Origin: Micromonospora fulviviridis
GTDB taxonomy: Bacteria > Actinomycetota > Actinomycetes > Mycobacteriales > Micromonosporaceae
Direction of reading: 5' to 3'
Length of the DNA stretch: 64,000 bases
Assembly: GCF_014648395.1 (NCBI RefSeq)
Contig: NZ_BMRA01000004.1
Coordinates: 419,394 to 483,393, forward strand
This document shows, piece by piece, positions 28,871-40,701 of this stretch. The notes below the pieces were generated by a model that did no database searches, was not told the origin of the DNA, and saw nothing but the letters and a program-made list of their open reading frames with translations. The position numbers and the translations under genes were made by a program. How positions within the stretch are numbered: the first letter of the stretch is position 1; each line of letters opens with the position of its first letter.

Positions 28871-28899
28871 TTGTCGGACGCCTGTACGTTCCGTATTCT
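28871..28899 (+). promoter_or_regulatory. Promoter of the DksA/TraR-type gene
   Basis: TTGTCG (28871-28876), 17-bp spacer and TATTCT (28894-28899): a good vegetative-type promoter. It predicts a start near 28906 and a leader of about 117 nt. The antiporter gene ends 70 bp upstream, so this starts a new unit. A second -10-like TAGCGT lies at 28806-28811. Confidence 0.6.
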
Positions 28900-29022
28900 T
28901 GCCACCCTCCGGAGTGCGCGGCCCTGTCGCCGCGCGCCCGTTCTGTACATGGGGGACGCCGACGCCGGCGGTCCCCGCCCAGGCACGCTGACCGCCGCGG
29001 CACGCGGCTGAGGGAGCTGACG

Positions 29023-29442
29023 ATGGCGAAGCCAGCCGACACCAGGACCGCCGGTCGCAAGCCGGTGGCGAAGGCCACCCGCAGCGCCGCGGAGACCGAG
29101 AAGATCCGGGCCGCCCTGGCGGCACGGCGGGACGAGCTCAACGCCGAGTACGATCAGACGCTGAGCGAGATCACCGAGCTGCAGCGCGACCGGCTGACCG
29201 ACTCGGCCGGGGACGACCAGGCCGACACCGGCACCAAGACGTTCGAGCGCGAGCAGGAGATCTCACTCGCCAACAGCATCAAGGAGCGGATCACGCAGGT
29301 CGAGCGCGCGCTGGAGCGGCTCGACGAGGGTGGCTACGGCTGGTGCGAGCGGTGCGGCAACCCGATCCCGGTGGAGCGGCTCGCCGCGTTCCCGTCGGCC
29401 ACCCTCTGCGTGAGCTGCAAGCAGCTGGAGGAGCGGCGCTGA
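29023..29442 (+). CDS. DksA/TraR C4-type zinc-finger protein
   Basis: A 139-residue protein: a Lys/Arg-rich start, a long coiled-coil hairpin (about residues 25-100) and the four-Cys finger GWCERCGNPIPVERL...LCVSCK. DksA/TraR proteins bind in the RNA polymerase secondary channel and alter promoter choice. Whether this actinobacterial type responds to ppGpp is unknown. The ATG at 29023 follows GAGGGAG. It is co-directional with lspA and rluD, 67 bp before lspA. Confidence 0.92.
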   Translation: MAKPADTRTAGRKPVAKATRSAAETEKIRAALAARRDELNAEYDQTLSEITELQRDRLTDSAGDDQADTGTKTFEREQEISLANSIKERITQVERALERLDEGGYGWCERCGNPIPVERLAAFPSATLCVSCKQLEERR

Positions 29443-29509
29443 CGTCCGTTCCCCGGCGGCCGAACGGCAGACGGTGACCGCCACCGTCGCGAACGTCGAT
29501 GGGGAGCAG

Positions 29510-30112
29510 ATGACCGCAGCACCGCCCGCCGGGTCCGGCAACGCCGACCCGGGCACCGGCACGCCCCGCCGCAAGGCGACCGGCCTGCTGCTCGGCGTGG
29601 CCCTGACCTCGCTCGTCGCGGACCTGGTCACCAAGCAGCTCGCGCTCTCGGAGCTCACCGGGCGGGGGCCGGTGTCGCTGCTCGGCGGCGCGGTCTACCT
29701 CAGCCTGACCCGCAACAGCGGCGCCGCGTGGAGCATCGGCTCCGACCACACCTGGGTCTTCCCGCTGATCACCATCGGCGTGATCGCCTGGATCGCCTGG
29801 ATGGCGCTGCGGCTGCGGTCGCTGCCCTGGGCCGTGTCGCTCGGCCTGGTGCTGGGCGGGGCGCTGGGCAACCTCACCGACCGGATCTTCCGCGCCCCGG
29901 GGCACTTCGTCGGGCACGTCGTCGACATGGTCAGCCTCTTCGACCCGTACGGGCAGGTCTGGCCGGTGTTCAACCTGGCCGACAGCTCGCTGGTCTGCGG
30001 CGTGCTGCTGGCGGTGTTCCTGGAGCTGACCGGCCGGCAGCGGGACGGCTCCCGGGCCACCGCCGAGCGATCCGGCGACGAGCGCCCCGTCGAGCAGCGG
30101 GAGCGCGCGTGA
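29510..30112 (+). CDS. lspA: Lipoprotein signal peptidase
   Basis: Membrane aspartyl peptidase (200 residues) that cuts prolipoprotein signal peptides at the lipobox. Four membrane segments are visible. The catalytic pair is Asp124 (NLTDRIF) and Asp158 (FNLADSSLV), both in the usual family motifs. A 25-residue Pro/Gly-rich N-terminus and a charged C-terminal tail flank the core. I chose the ATG at 29510 because GGGGAG precedes it; an in-frame GTG at 29474 has none. It overlaps rluD by 4 nt. Confidence 0.95.
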   Translation: MTAAPPAGSGNADPGTGTPRRKATGLLLGVALTSLVADLVTKQLALSELTGRGPVSLLGGAVYLSLTRNSGAAWSIGSDHTWVFPLITIGVIAWIAWMALRLRSLPWAVSLGLVLGGALGNLTDRIFRAPGHFVGHVVDMVSLFDPYGQVWPVFNLADSSLVCGVLLAVFLELTGRQRDGSRATAERSGDERPVEQRERA

Positions 30113-31053
30113 CCTCCGCCTTCGCCGCCGGCGGCGACCACCGGTCCCTGCCCGTCCCGGACGGGCTCGACGGCATGCGGCTGGACCAGGCCGTCTCCCG
30201 GCTCTTCGGGCTGTCCCGGACGGCCGCGGCGGCGCTGGTCGACGCCGGGGACGCGCTTGTCGACGGCGCGGTCCGGCCCAACTCGCACAAGGTCAAGGCG
30301 GGCTCCTGGCTGGAGGTCACGCTGCCCGCGCCGGCCGCTCCGCCGACCGTGGTGCCGCAGGCCGTGTCGGGCCTCACCGTGGTCTACGCCGACGACGACA
30401 TCGTGGTGGTGGACAAGCCGGTCGGGGTGGCCGCCCACCCCAGCCCCGGCTGGACGGGCCCGACCGTGATCGGCGGGCTGGCCGGGATCGGCCACCGGAT
30501 CTCCACGAGCGGCGCCGCCGAGCGGCAGGGCGTCGTGCACCGGCTCGACGTGGGCACCACCGGCGTCATGGTGGTGGCCAAGAGCGAGCAGGCGTACACC
30601 GCGTTGAAGCGGGCGTTCAAGTACCGCGAGGTGGAGAAGCGCTACCACGCCGTGGTGCAGGGCCACCCGGACCCGCTGCGCGGCACCATCGACGCGCCGA
30701 TCGACCGGCACCCGCACCACGACTACCGCTGGGCGGTGGTCTCCGGCGGCAAGCCGAGCATCACCCACTACGACACCATCGAGGCGTTCCCCTCGGCCAG
30801 CCTGCTCGACGTGCGGCTGGAGACCGGGCGTACCCACCAGATCCGGGTGCACTTCTCCACGCTGCGGCACCCGTGCGTGGGCGACCTCACCTACGGCGCC
30901 GACCCGACCCTGTCCGCCCGGCTCGGCCTGGCCCGGCAGTGGCTGCACGCCCGCTCGCTGAGCTTCCTGCACCCGCGCACCGGCGACGAGGTCACGTTCG
31001 TCAGCGAGTACCCGGACGACCTGGCCCGGGCGCTGGAGATCCTGCGCGACTGA
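30109..31053 (+). CDS. RluA-family pseudouridine synthase (RluD-type)
   Basis: A 314-residue enzyme converting uridine to pseudouridine in 23S rRNA. An N-terminal S4-like RNA-binding domain (about residues 20-85, [23 protein letters not shown]) is followed by the catalytic domain, with the active Asp in [17 protein letters not shown] and RTHQIRVHF. The lspA-rluD pair, overlapping by GTGA, is widespread in bacteria. RluD (positions 1911/1915/1917) is likely, but exact target sites cannot be read from the sequence. Confidence 0.93.
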   Translation: MTSAFAAGGDHRSLPVPDGLDGMRLDQAVSRLFGLSRTAAAALVDAGDALVDGAVRPNSHKVKAGSWLEVTLPAPAAPPTVVPQAVSGLTVVYADDDIVVVDKPVGVAAHPSPGWTGPTVIGGLAGIGHRISTSGAAERQGVVHRLDVGTTGVMVVAKSEQAYTALKRAFKYREVEKRYHAVVQGHPDPLRGTIDAPIDRHPHHDYRWAVVSGGKPSITHYDTIEAFPSASLLDVRLETGRTHQIRVHFSTLRHPCVGDLTYGADPTLSARLGLARQWLHARSLSFLHPRTGDEVTFVSEYPDDLARALEILRD

Positions 31054-31060
31054 CCCGCCG

Positions 31061-31921
31061 ATGACGACCGACACCGAGCCGCCGCGCCGGTCGCGCTCCG
31101 GCGCGCTCACCTGGCTCGCCCTCGCCTGCGCGCTGGTGGTGCTGGTGGTCGCCGTCGCGCAGCGGCACGACCGGCCGGTGGGGGACCGCACGGTGGGCGA
31201 GGTGACCCGGGTCGGGGTGGCCGACGGCGACGCCGTCCCGGCCTACCTGCGCGCCGCCGCCGACGAACTCGCGCGGCTCGACGCCCCGGCGCCCGGCAGC
31301 TACGCCCTGGTCTCGTTCGCCGCGTACCTGACGCCGGCGCAGGTGGCCGTCGCGCTGGGCGGCGCCCCGGTCTCCGCGGTGGTGGCCCGGGTGCCGGTGC
31401 CCGGGCGGCAGACCGAGATCGTCCGGATCGCCGCGCTGCGCCTGCCTGAGGACGTGGTCGCCGGGATGGCCGAGGTGGCCGGGCGCAAGGACCGGGAGGC
31501 CGCCGACTACCGGGCCCGCGCCGCCGCCCCGGCGGCCACCGCCGATCCGGAACTGCGCCGGGTGTACGACACCGGGGCCGCGGTGGCGGCGCGGGAGGCG
31601 GCCGGCTACCGGGCGGGCTGCGCGTGCGTCTACGCCGCAGTGGTCCGGGACGCCCCGGACGCCCTGCGGGCGCTGGCCGCCCGCCCCGGCGTCCGCGCGG
31701 TCGACCCCGCCCCGGAGGTGACCCGGTTGGACCGAACGGTGTTCACCCCGCCGCTGCCGGAGCAGCGCGACGTGGCCCGGCCGCCGGCCGACACCGGACT
31801 CGCGCCGAGCGCCGGTATGGGTAATTCGTCGGAAGCTGCACCGACGGTGACCGGATCCTCACCGGCCGCCGGACGGCCCGCCGGGGGAGCGGGACCACCC
31901 AATCCGGCTCCCACCTCCTGA
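31061..31921 (+). CDS. Hypothetical membrane-anchored protein
   Basis: A 286-residue protein I do not recognise. One N-terminal membrane segment (ALTWLALACALVVLVVAVA, about residues 15-33) is followed by an extracytoplasmic Ala/Arg-rich domain (about residues 45-225) with two Cys at AGCACVY, then a Pro/Gly/Ser-rich disordered tail. It lies 8 bp after rluD, so it probably belongs to that operon. No signal-peptidase site is obvious, which points to a signal anchor. Confidence 0.75.
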   Translation: MTTDTEPPRRSRSGALTWLALACALVVLVVAVAQRHDRPVGDRTVGEVTRVGVADGDAVPAYLRAAADELARLDAPAPGSYALVSFAAYLTPAQVAVALGGAPVSAVVARVPVPGRQTEIVRIAALRLPEDVVAGMAEVAGRKDREAADYRARAAAPAATADPELRRVYDTGAAVAAREAAGYRAGCACVYAAVVRDAPDALRALAARPGVRAVDPAPEVTRLDRTVFTPPLPEQRDVARPPADTGLAPSAGMGNSSEAAPTVTGSSPAAGRPAGGAGPPNPAPTS

Positions 31922-32003
31922 GACGTGCTGGTGGGCGGCTTGCGGCCCCGGCCGACGGTGAGGAGGCCCACCGGGGGATGTGCGAATCGGGGTGTGGTCC
32001 GAA

Positions 32004-32009
32004 TAGGGT
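32004..32009 (+). promoter_or_regulatory. Candidate -10 box for the MinD-like gene
   Basis: TAGGGT lies 29 nt before the ATG at 32039, in a 117-bp gap that is AT-richer than its surroundings. No convincing -35 is seen. Between it and the ATG lies GGCGGAG, a ribosome binding site. Confidence 0.4.
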
Positions 32010-32038
32010 TTCGTTCGTAGCCTGTCAGGCGGAGATCG

Positions 32039-33532
32039 ATGGGCTGGGGGAGGGGCGAGGCCTTGGACGGCAGCGAGACCGGTTGGGGTCGGCAGGCTGA
32101 GCCGGCGCCACGGTGGCGGGCGCTGCTCGACCGGGCCCGGCTCGCCGGTCGCGGCGCCGAGCAGCCCGACACCGACCACCGCGCCGAGGAGAACCCGGCG
32201 CCGCCCCCGGAGACGCTGCCCCGGCGCGCCGCCGGCACCGGCTGGACGGGCCGTGCGCAGGCCGTCGCCCGCCCCGCCGACGCGTCGTTCGGCGCCGAAC
32301 CGGCCTACCGGGTCGAGGCGACCTACCGGGTGGAGCCGGCCTACCGGGTCGACCCGCGCTACGGCGGTGAGCCGGCGTACCAGGCCGAGCCTGCCTACCG
32401 CGCCGAGCCGGAGCCGCGCGCCGAGCCGTCCTGGCGGGCCGAACCGGTCCACCCGCCCGAGCCGACCTACCCCGAGCCCCCGCCGCGCGGCCGCGGCACC
32501 GCCTCGGTCGAGTCCCGGTACGCCCTGCTCGACGGCGGCTACCAGCCCGAACCGCCCCCCGCGGAGTCCCGCTACGCCTTGCTGGACCGGGGCCGCTACC
32601 GCCCGGACGTCCATCCGGTCCCCGAGCCGCCCCGCATCGAGCCACCCCGCATCGAGCCGGCGCGCATTGAGCCGCCCCGGATCGAGCCGGCGCGGGTGGA
32701 GTGGCGCGCCCCGGAGCCGGCGACCGAGCTGGAGCGCGCGGCCGGCGTGCTCCGCCGCGAGCTGGGCGGGCCCCGGGTGCTCGCCTTCGCCAACCCCAAG
32801 GGCGGCGTGCACAAGACCACCGCCACCGTGCTCGCCGCGGCCACCGTGGGCAGCGTCCGCGGGCGCGGGGTGCTCGCCTGGGACGACAACGAGCTGCGCG
32901 GCACCCTCGGCCTGCGCGCCGGCAGCGCCCGGCACGCCCGCACCATCCGGCACCTGATCCACGACCTCGCGCAGATCGAGATCCTGGAGGGCGCCACCCT
33001 GCTGGAGCACCTCGACGACTACCTCCGGCACGCCTCCGACGGCTCGTACGACGTGCTGGCCGGCGAGGAGAGCCCGCGCTTCGCCCAGCGGCTGGACCAG
33101 TTCACCGTCAAGCGGGTGCTGGAGCTGCTGCGGCGCACCCACGACGTGGTCTGCGTGGACACCGGCAACAACGTGGAGAGCCCCAACTGGCGCACCGTCA
33201 TGCAGGCGGCCGACCAGCTCGTGGTGACCACCGTGCCCCGCGAGGACGCGGCGTTCAGCGCGGACTGGATGCTCGACCTGCTGCACGAGGAGGGCATGGG
33301 CGAGCTGGCCGACAACGCGGTCACCCTGATCTCCTGCCCCACCCCCGGTCGTACGCCGCTCCAGGACGACCTGGAGCGGCACTTCGCCACCCGGACCCGG
33401 GCGGTGGCCGTGGTGCCCTACGACCCGGCGCTGGAGACCGGCTCCTCGATCGAGTACCACCAGCTCCAGGCGGAGACCCGGCAGGGCTGGCTCAAGGCCG
33501 CCTCGGTGATGCTGGAACCGTTCGCCCGCTGA
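32039..33532 (+). CDS. MinD/ParA-like ATPase with long repetitive N-terminal region
   Basis: A 497-residue protein. The C-terminal 260 residues are a deviant-Walker-A P-loop ATPase: FANPKGGVHKTTATVLAAA near residues 251-269, WDDNELRGTL as the Asp switch, and DVVCVDTGNN as Walker B. The first 240 residues are disordered and Pro/Arg/Tyr-rich, with repeats of the type AYRVE (about residues 88-125) and PPRIE/PARIE (about residues 198-220). This architecture resembles EspI-type ATPases of mycobacterial type VII secretion and other actinobacterial MinD-like proteins. No esx genes are in the window, so the partner is unknown. Confidence 0.8.
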   Translation: MGWGRGEALDGSETGWGRQAEPAPRWRALLDRARLAGRGAEQPDTDHRAEENPAPPPETLPRRAAGTGWTGRAQAVARPADASFGAEPAYRVEATYRVEPAYRVDPRYGGEPAYQAEPAYRAEPEPRAEPSWRAEPVHPPEPTYPEPPPRGRGTASVESRYALLDGGYQPEPPPAESRYALLDRGRYRPDVHPVPEPPRIEPPRIEPARIEPPRIEPARVEWRAPEPATELERAAGVLRRELGGPRVLAFANPKGGVHKTTATVLAAATVGSVRGRGVLAWDDNELRGTLGLRAGSARHARTIRHLIHDLAQIEILEGATLLEHLDDYLRHASDGSYDVLAGEESPRFAQRLDQFTVKRVLELLRRTHDVVCVDTGNNVESPNWRTVMQAADQLVVTTVPREDAAFSADWMLDLLHEEGMGELADNAVTLISCPTPGRTPLQDDLERHFATRTRAVAVVPYDPALETGSSIEYHQLQAETRQGWLKAASVMLEPFAR

Positions 33533-33579
33533 CCGCCACCGCCGCCCCGCGCGGCCCCGTCGCCTGAGAGGATCACCGG

Positions 33580-34485
33580 GTGAGTCCGGACACCCCTGAT
33601 CCCGAGCGGGTCGCCGACGGTCCCGGCGCGCCCGGCGCCGCCGCCCGCCCGCCCGCCGGTGCGGAGAACGCGCCGAACGGCGACACGGGCAGCTTTCCGA
33701 CCGGCGGCACGGAGAGCTTCCGGCCCGGCCGGTCCCCGAACGAGGGCGAGCCCCCCGGCTGGCCCGGCGGCCTGCCGGTGCCCGCCGGCACCCCGGTGAC
33801 CGCGCCCGGCGCGGACCCGCTCGCCGGCTATCCCGGCGTGGTCGGGGCCATGCCGGGTGCGCCGGCCGCCACCCGGCGGGCCGGCGGCCGGGCCGCCGTG
33901 GTGGCGCTCGGCACGGCGCTGCTGCTGACCGTGCTCGGGGCGCCCCTGGGCCTGCTGTGGGCCCTGGTGGCCCCCGGCACGCCGGTGCGGATGACCGCCG
34001 AGGGCGCCGTCTACGCCACCCCGCAACCGGAGCAGCCGATCGCCGCCGACGGCTGGTTCAGCCTGCTCGGGCTCGGCTTCGGGGTGCTCGCCGCGATCAC
34101 CCTCTGGGTGGTGCTGCGCCGCCGGCGTGGCCCGGTCGGCCTCGTCGCCGGGATCCTCGGCGGGCTCGGCGCGGCGGTCGTGGCCTGGCAGGTCGGCCGC
34201 CGGATCGGGCTCGGCACCTTCCAGCGGCTGCTGGACACCGCGCCGCCCGGGACCGACTTCACCAAGCCCGCCGACCTGCGCGCCGGCGGGATCGACTGGT
34301 ACGGGCCGCTGCCCGTCCCGCACGGCAACCTGCTGCTGGCGGCGTTCGGCGCGGCCGTGACGTACACCCTGCTGGCCGGCTGGTCGCGGTGGCCCTCGCT
34401 GCGGCCGGAGCCGCAGTGGGACGGAGGCTGGGCGCCCGGCGGGCCGGGGATCAGTTCGGAGCCGGGGGACCAGCCAACTCGCTGA
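33580..34485 (+). CDS. DUF2567-like membrane protein
   Basis: A 301-residue protein: about 100 residues of Pro/Gly-rich cytoplasmic sequence, then four membrane segments (about 103-125, 162-182, 186-206 and 250-270) with a loop containing AEGAVYATPQPEQPIAADGWFSL. The arrangement of a loop ending in a Gly-Trp-Phe before the second segment, and the place next to hisD, fit DUF2567. The assignment is by pattern only. Its last 35 nt overlap the convergent LON-domain gene. Confidence 0.7.
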   Translation: MSPDTPDPERVADGPGAPGAAARPPAGAENAPNGDTGSFPTGGTESFRPGRSPNEGEPPGWPGGLPVPAGTPVTAPGADPLAGYPGVVGAMPGAPAATRRAGGRAAVVALGTALLLTVLGAPLGLLWALVAPGTPVRMTAEGAVYATPQPEQPIAADGWFSLLGLGFGVLAAITLWVVLRRRRGPVGLVAGILGGLGAAVVAWQVGRRIGLGTFQRLLDTAPPGTDFTKPADLRAGGIDWYGPLPVPHGNLLLAAFGAAVTYTLLAGWSRWPSLRPEPQWDGGWAPGGPGISSEPGDQPTR

Positions 34486-35155
34486 GCGGCACGGGGACCG
34501 CCCGGACCTCGCGCAGCAGGGTGGTCTCCCGGTGCAGCAGCCGCAGCTCGGCCCGGAGCCGGCCGGCGGTGTCGTCGATGGCGAGCAGCCGCTGCCGGTC
34601 GTCGACGGTCAGCGCCGCGGTGGCGGCGACCAGGTGCGACAGCACCGTCGGGTCCTCCGGCAGCTGCTCGGAGATCTCCTGCGGGTCCGGCCGGACCAGG
34701 TTCAGGTACTGCCGGAAGACCGAGATCACCCGGGCGGCCAGCAGGTCGGCCACCTCGTCGGTGCCGGCCGGTTCGGGCAGCCACTCCACCTCGGCGGTCA
34801 GGTACGGCGCGGCGGCGTCGTCGACCTCGGCGATGCGGAACCGCCGCCGCCCCACGGTGACGATGTCGAACCCGCCGTCGGCCAGCTCGGTGACCTGCCG
34901 CAGCTCGGCGGTGCAGCCCACCTCGTGCAGGGTGACCTCGCCGCCGGCGGTGCCGGGGCGGTCCGGCGGCCCGGCCGGCGCGACCTCCCAGCCGGCCCGG
35001 ATGGCCACCACCCCGAACTCGCGCGGCGCGCCCTCGGGCAGCCCGACGAGGTGGCGCACCAGCGCCCGGTAACGCTCCTCGAAGATGTGCAGCGGGAGGA
35101 CCAGCCCCGGGAACAGGACCGTCCCGAGCGGGAAAACCGGCAGCCGTGCGGTCAC
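34451..35155 (-). CDS. LON N-terminal-type substrate-binding domain protein
   Basis: A stand-alone LON substrate-binding (LAN/PUA-like) domain of 234 residues starting [33 protein letters not shown], the classical Lon N-terminal signature. There is no AAA+ or protease domain, so it is not a Lon protease; such proteins may bind unfolded or tagged polypeptides. I chose the GTG at 35155 because TACTCT lies 7 nt upstream on the minus strand. A longer frame from 35203 would run through that box. It is divergent from hisD. Confidence 0.88.
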   Translation of the reverse strand: MTARLPVFPLGTVLFPGLVLPLHIFEERYRALVRHLVGLPEGAPREFGVVAIRAGWEVAPAGPPDRPGTAGGEVTLHEVGCTAELRQVTELADGGFDIVTVGRRRFRIAEVDDAAAPYLTAEVEWLPEPAGTDEVADLLAARVISVFRQYLNLVRPDPQEISEQLPEDPTVLSHLVAATAALTVDDRQRLLAIDDTAGRLRAELRLLHRETTLLREVRAVPVPLSELAGPPAPN

Positions 35156-35162
35156 GTGATCG

Positions 35163-35168
35163 AGAGTA
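35163..35168 (-). promoter_or_regulatory. Candidate -10 box of the LON-domain gene
   Basis: TACTCT on the minus strand, 7 nt from the GTG start: a leaderless arrangement. It faces the hisD promoter about 80 bp away. Confidence 0.5.
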
Positions 35169-35249
35169 TCCCGAGCGCGTCGCGGCGGCGTGTCCCGGCT
35201 CACCGTCCCGGCGTACGGGCGGCTCCGGTCGGGGCGCGGACCGGCAGCC

Positions 35250-35255
35250 TAGACT
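35250..35255 (+). promoter_or_regulatory. Candidate -10 box of the his operon
   Basis: TAGACT followed by 7 nt and the GTG of hisD, predicting a leaderless mRNA. A transcript starting at the start codon leaves no room for a classical His leader peptide or attenuator. Confidence 0.55.
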
Positions 35256-35262
35256 CGCAAGG

Positions 35263-38262
<3,000 letters not shown>

Positions 38263-38263
<1 letters not shown>

Positions 38264-38433
38264 TGCGGGCGCTGCCGACGCTGCTGCTGATCCTGGCCGG
38301 GGTGCTGGTCGGCGGGACGTGGTCGCTCCACAAGCAGGGCGCCGCCCGCGGCGCGGTGGTGGTCACCGGGCTGCTGGCCGTGCTGGCCACCGCGGGCGGG
38401 CTGCTCTGGCTGCTGCCGGGGGAGGGATCGTGA
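38263..38433 (+). CDS. Small two-helix membrane protein inside the his operon (56 aa)
   Basis: A 56-residue frame begins at the ATG overlapping the hisB stop (TGATG) and ends in a TGA overlapping the hisH GTG (GTGA). The product starts MRALPTLLLILAGVLVGG and has a second hydrophobic stretch GAVVVTGLLAVLATAGGLLWLL, with a short basic loop between (HKQGAARG). Such overlap on both sides strongly supports a real, translationally coupled gene. I do not know its function. It is not an enzyme of the pathway, but could help seat or couple the His enzymes. Confidence 0.8.
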
Positions 38434-39053
38434 GCAGGCGTGTCGTGGTGCTCGACTACGGCTCGGGCAACCTGCGGTCGGCCGAGCGCGCCCTGGAGCG
38501 GGCCGGTGCCGACGTCACCGTCACCGCCGACCTGACCGCCGCCGCCGAGGCCGAGGGCCTCGTGGTGCCGGGCGTCGGCGCGTTCGCCGCCTGCATGGCC
38601 GGGATCGAGGCGCTGGGCGCCGGCCCGGTCATCGCCGACCGGGTGGCCGCGGGCCGCCCGGTGCTGGGCATCTGCGTCGGCATGCAGGTGCTCTTCGAGC
38701 ACGGCGACGAGCACGGCGTGGTCACCAAGGGGCTCGGGCTGCTGCCGGGCGGGGTGACAAAGCTGCCCGCGCCGCGGCTGCCGCACATGGGGTGGAACAC
38801 GGTGCACGCCCCGGCCGGCTCGGTGCTCTTCGCCGGCCTGCCGGCCGACGCCCGGTTCTACTTCGTCCACTCCTACGGGGTGACCGAACCGGCGGCGCTG
38901 GCCGCCGCCGGGGCCGCCGTCACCACCGCGTACCACGGCACGGACTTCGTGGCCGGGGTCGAGCGGGGCGCGCTGTCGGCGGCCCAGTTCCACCCGGAGA
39001 AGTCGGCCGACACCGGGGCGGCCCTGCTGCGCAACTGGCTCGGCACACTGTGA
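38430..39053 (+). CDS. hisH: Imidazole glycerol phosphate synthase, glutaminase subunit
   Basis: Class I glutamine amidotransferase (207 residues) feeding ammonia to HisF for imidazole ring closure. It has VVLDYGSGNLRSAERAL, the oxyanion PGVGAF, the nucleophile Cys82 in LGICVGMQVLFE, and the His/Glu pair in QFHPEKS. HisF lies 3.6 kb downstream, beyond the redox genes. The GTG start overlaps the small membrane-protein gene by 4 nt. Confidence 0.96.
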   Translation: MSRRVVVLDYGSGNLRSAERALERAGADVTVTADLTAAAEAEGLVVPGVGAFAACMAGIEALGAGPVIADRVAAGRPVLGICVGMQVLFEHGDEHGVVTKGLGLLPGGVTKLPAPRLPHMGWNTVHAPAGSVLFAGLPADARFYFVHSYGVTEPAALAAAGAAVTTAYHGTDFVAGVERGALSAAQFHPEKSADTGAALLRNWLGTL

Positions 39054-39105
39054 GCGCGAGGAGTGAGCCGGGGTTGCGAGCCCCGCAGTCGCGAACGAAC
39101 GGTGG
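39054..39105 (+). repeat. Intergenic palindromic element (possible dispersed repeat)
   Basis: The gap after hisH holds GCGAGGAGTGAGCC, a hairpin CGGGG-TTGCGAG-CCCCG (39069-39085), then CAGTCGCGAACGAAC. Its composition differs from the coding flanks and it looks like a small repeat unit. I recall similar strings in intergenic regions of Micromonospora genomes, but cannot verify that here. Only one copy is in this window; a short similar string (GCGAGGAGTAGAGCG) lies at 39438-39452 before priA. Confidence 0.4.
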
Positions 39106-39111
39106 CGCAGT

Positions 39112-39435
39112 GTGAGTAAGGAGCGGGCCCGCCGCCGGGAGGCCCGCCAGGCCGAGCTGGAACGGGAACGCGCCGCACGCGCCCGCCGGGCGGCGCGACG
39201 GGAGCGGCGGCGCGTGGTCGCCCGCCGGTTCACGCCGAAGCTGCGGCGGGGCCGCACGGGCCGGCTGCGCCGGCACAGCCGCGGCGAGCGGGCGGCCATC
39301 GTGCTGCTCACCGGCGCGGCGGTGGCCGGTATCTGGAGTTTCGTCGACGACCTGGCGCTGCGGCTGGCGCTGGTCGTGTTGTTGCTGCTGGTCCTGCCCG
39401 CGGTCGTGGTGATCGCCCTGGACCGTCGTTCCTGA
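39112..39435 (+). CDS. Small basic membrane protein in the his operon
   Basis: A 107-residue protein I do not recognise. The first 65 residues are extremely Arg-rich and helical ([19 protein letters not shown]...). Two membrane segments follow ([18 protein letters not shown] and [23 protein letters not shown]) and it ends DRRS. The GTG start lies 58 bp after hisH, behind a hairpin element, and the gene ends 16 bp before priA. The basic arm could bind nucleic acid or acidic lipid; this is speculation. Confidence 0.7.
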   Translation: MSKERARRREARQAELERERAARARRAARRERRRVVARRFTPKLRRGRTGRLRRHSRGERAAIVLLTGAAVAGIWSFVDDLALRLALVVLLLLVLPAVVVIALDRRS

Positions 39436-39451
39436 TGCGAGGAGTAGAGCG

Positions 39452-40180
39452 TTGAGCCTCACCCTGTTGCCCGCCGTGGACGTCGCCGACGGCCAGGCCG
39501 TCCGGCTCGTCCAGGGCGCCGCCGGCAGCGAGACCGCGTACGGCGACCCGGTGGAGGCCGCCCTCACGTGGCAGGCCGACGGCGCCGAGTGGATCCACCT
39601 GGTCGACCTGGACGCCGCGTTCGGCCGGGGCACCAACGCCCACCTGCTCGCCGAGGTGGTCCGCCAGCTCGACGTGAAGGTCGAACTCTCCGGGGGCATC
39701 CGGGACGACGAGTCGTTGCAGGCTGCCCTGGGCACCGGGGCGGCCCGGGTCAACATCGGCACCGCCGCGCTGGAGGACCCGGAGTGGTGCGACCGGGTCT
39801 GCGGCGAGTACGGCGACCGGGTGGCCATCGGGTTGGACGTGCGCGGCCGTACCCTCTCCGCCCGGGGCTGGACCCGCGACGGCGGTGACCTCTACGAGGT
39901 GCTGGCCCGGCTGGACAAGGCCGGCGCCAGCCGTTACGTGGTCACCGACATCACCAAGGACGGCACCATGCGCGGCCCCAACCTGGACCTGCTGCGCGAG
40001 GTCTGCTCCCGCACCGACGCCCCGGTGATCGCCTCCGGCGGCGTGTCCACCCTGGACGACCTGCGCGCGCTGGCCACCCTGGAGCCGGTGGGCGTGGAGG
40101 GCGTGATCGCCGGCAAGGCGCTCTACGCGGGGGCGTTCACCGTCGCCGAGGCGCTCGCCACCCTGCGGGCCGGCGCGTGA
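39452..40180 (+). CDS. priA: Phosphoribosyl isomerase A (bifunctional HisA/TrpF)
   Basis: A (beta/alpha)8 isomerase of 242 residues. It opens [19 protein letters not shown] and has [66 protein letters not shown] and the phosphate-binding [14 protein letters not shown]. The wording closely follows actinobacterial PriA, which serves both histidine (ProFAR) and tryptophan (PRA) synthesis, so no separate trpF would be needed. The start is a TTG, supported by GAGGAG at 39439-39444 with 7-nt spacing. Dual activity is inferred from family. Confidence 0.92.
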   Translation: MSLTLLPAVDVADGQAVRLVQGAAGSETAYGDPVEAALTWQADGAEWIHLVDLDAAFGRGTNAHLLAEVVRQLDVKVELSGGIRDDESLQAALGTGAARVNIGTAALEDPEWCDRVCGEYGDRVAIGLDVRGRTLSARGWTRDGGDLYEVLARLDKAGASRYVVTDITKDGTMRGPNLDLLREVCSRTDAPVIASGGVSTLDDLRALATLEPVGVEGVIAGKALYAGAFTVAEALATLRAGA

Positions 40181-40620
40181 CAACCGTCGCGGGCGACAGC
40201 GCCCGGTCGGAGCGGGAGCTGCCGGCCGGTGGGGCCGTCACCCGGCTCGGCTCGGGCGGCCCGTGGGAGGCGCTCTACGGCTACTGCCGGGTGGTCCGCG
40301 CCGGGCAGCTGGCGATCACCGCCGGCTGCACCTCGACGGTGGACGGCAAGGTGGCCCACGTGGGGGACGCCGCGGCGCAGACCGCCCAGGCGATCCGCAT
40401 CGGCCTGGACGCGCTCGCCGAGGTCGGCGCGGAGCCGGCCGACGTGGTGCGCACCCGGATGTACGTGACCGACCGGATGTACGCCGACGAGGTGGGCCGG
40501 GCGCACAACGCGGTGTTCGGCGCGGTCCGCCCGGTGGCCACCATGGTCGTGGTGGCCGGGCTGATCGACCCGGAGCACCTGGTCGAGGTCGAGCTGGAGG
40601 CCTGGCTCGGCGACCGCTGA
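40177..40620 (+). CDS. RidA/YjgF-family protein
   Basis: A 147-residue RidA-family protein that likely hydrolyses reactive enamine/imine intermediates of PLP enzymes. Characteristic are [54 protein letters not shown] and [13 protein letters not shown] (with the conserved Arg). It overlaps priA by GTGA and so is the last gene of the his operon proper. The next gene has its own promoter. Confidence 0.9.
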   Translation: MTTVAGDSARSERELPAGGAVTRLGSGGPWEALYGYCRVVRAGQLAITAGCTSTVDGKVAHVGDAAAQTAQAIRIGLDALAEVGAEPADVVRTRMYVTDRMYADEVGRAHNAVFGAVRPVATMVVVAGLIDPEHLVEVELEAWLGDR

Positions 40621-40666
40621 CGGCCGTCCCCGTGGTGTGGGGGCGGCCACTCCGCGGCCCATTCGG

Positions 40667-40695
40667 TTGTGCACAACTCAATTGGGGGCTACGTT
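40667..40695 (+). promoter_or_regulatory. ohrR promoter with overlapping palindrome
   Basis: A -35 TTGTGC (40667-40672), 17-bp spacer and -10 TACGTT (40690-40695), with the GTG of ohrR 7 nt on (leaderless). The perfect palindrome TTGTGCACAA (40667-40676) covers the -35 and is followed by CAATTG (40679-40684). OhrR proteins repress their own operon by binding AT-rich dyads over the promoter, so this is a likely operator. Confidence 0.6.
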
Positions 40696-40701
40696 TTCGG
40701 G

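Noticed and set aside
32629-32697. Short tandem repeats that look like a CRISPR or minisatellite.
   Set aside because: The 15-bp units are in frame and code P-P/A-R-I-E peptide repeats inside a real gene; there are no spacers.
35146-35262. A 39-codon longer start for hisD.
   Set aside because: It would run through the -10 box and into the divergent LON promoter. Conserved HisD sequence begins after the GTG at 35263.
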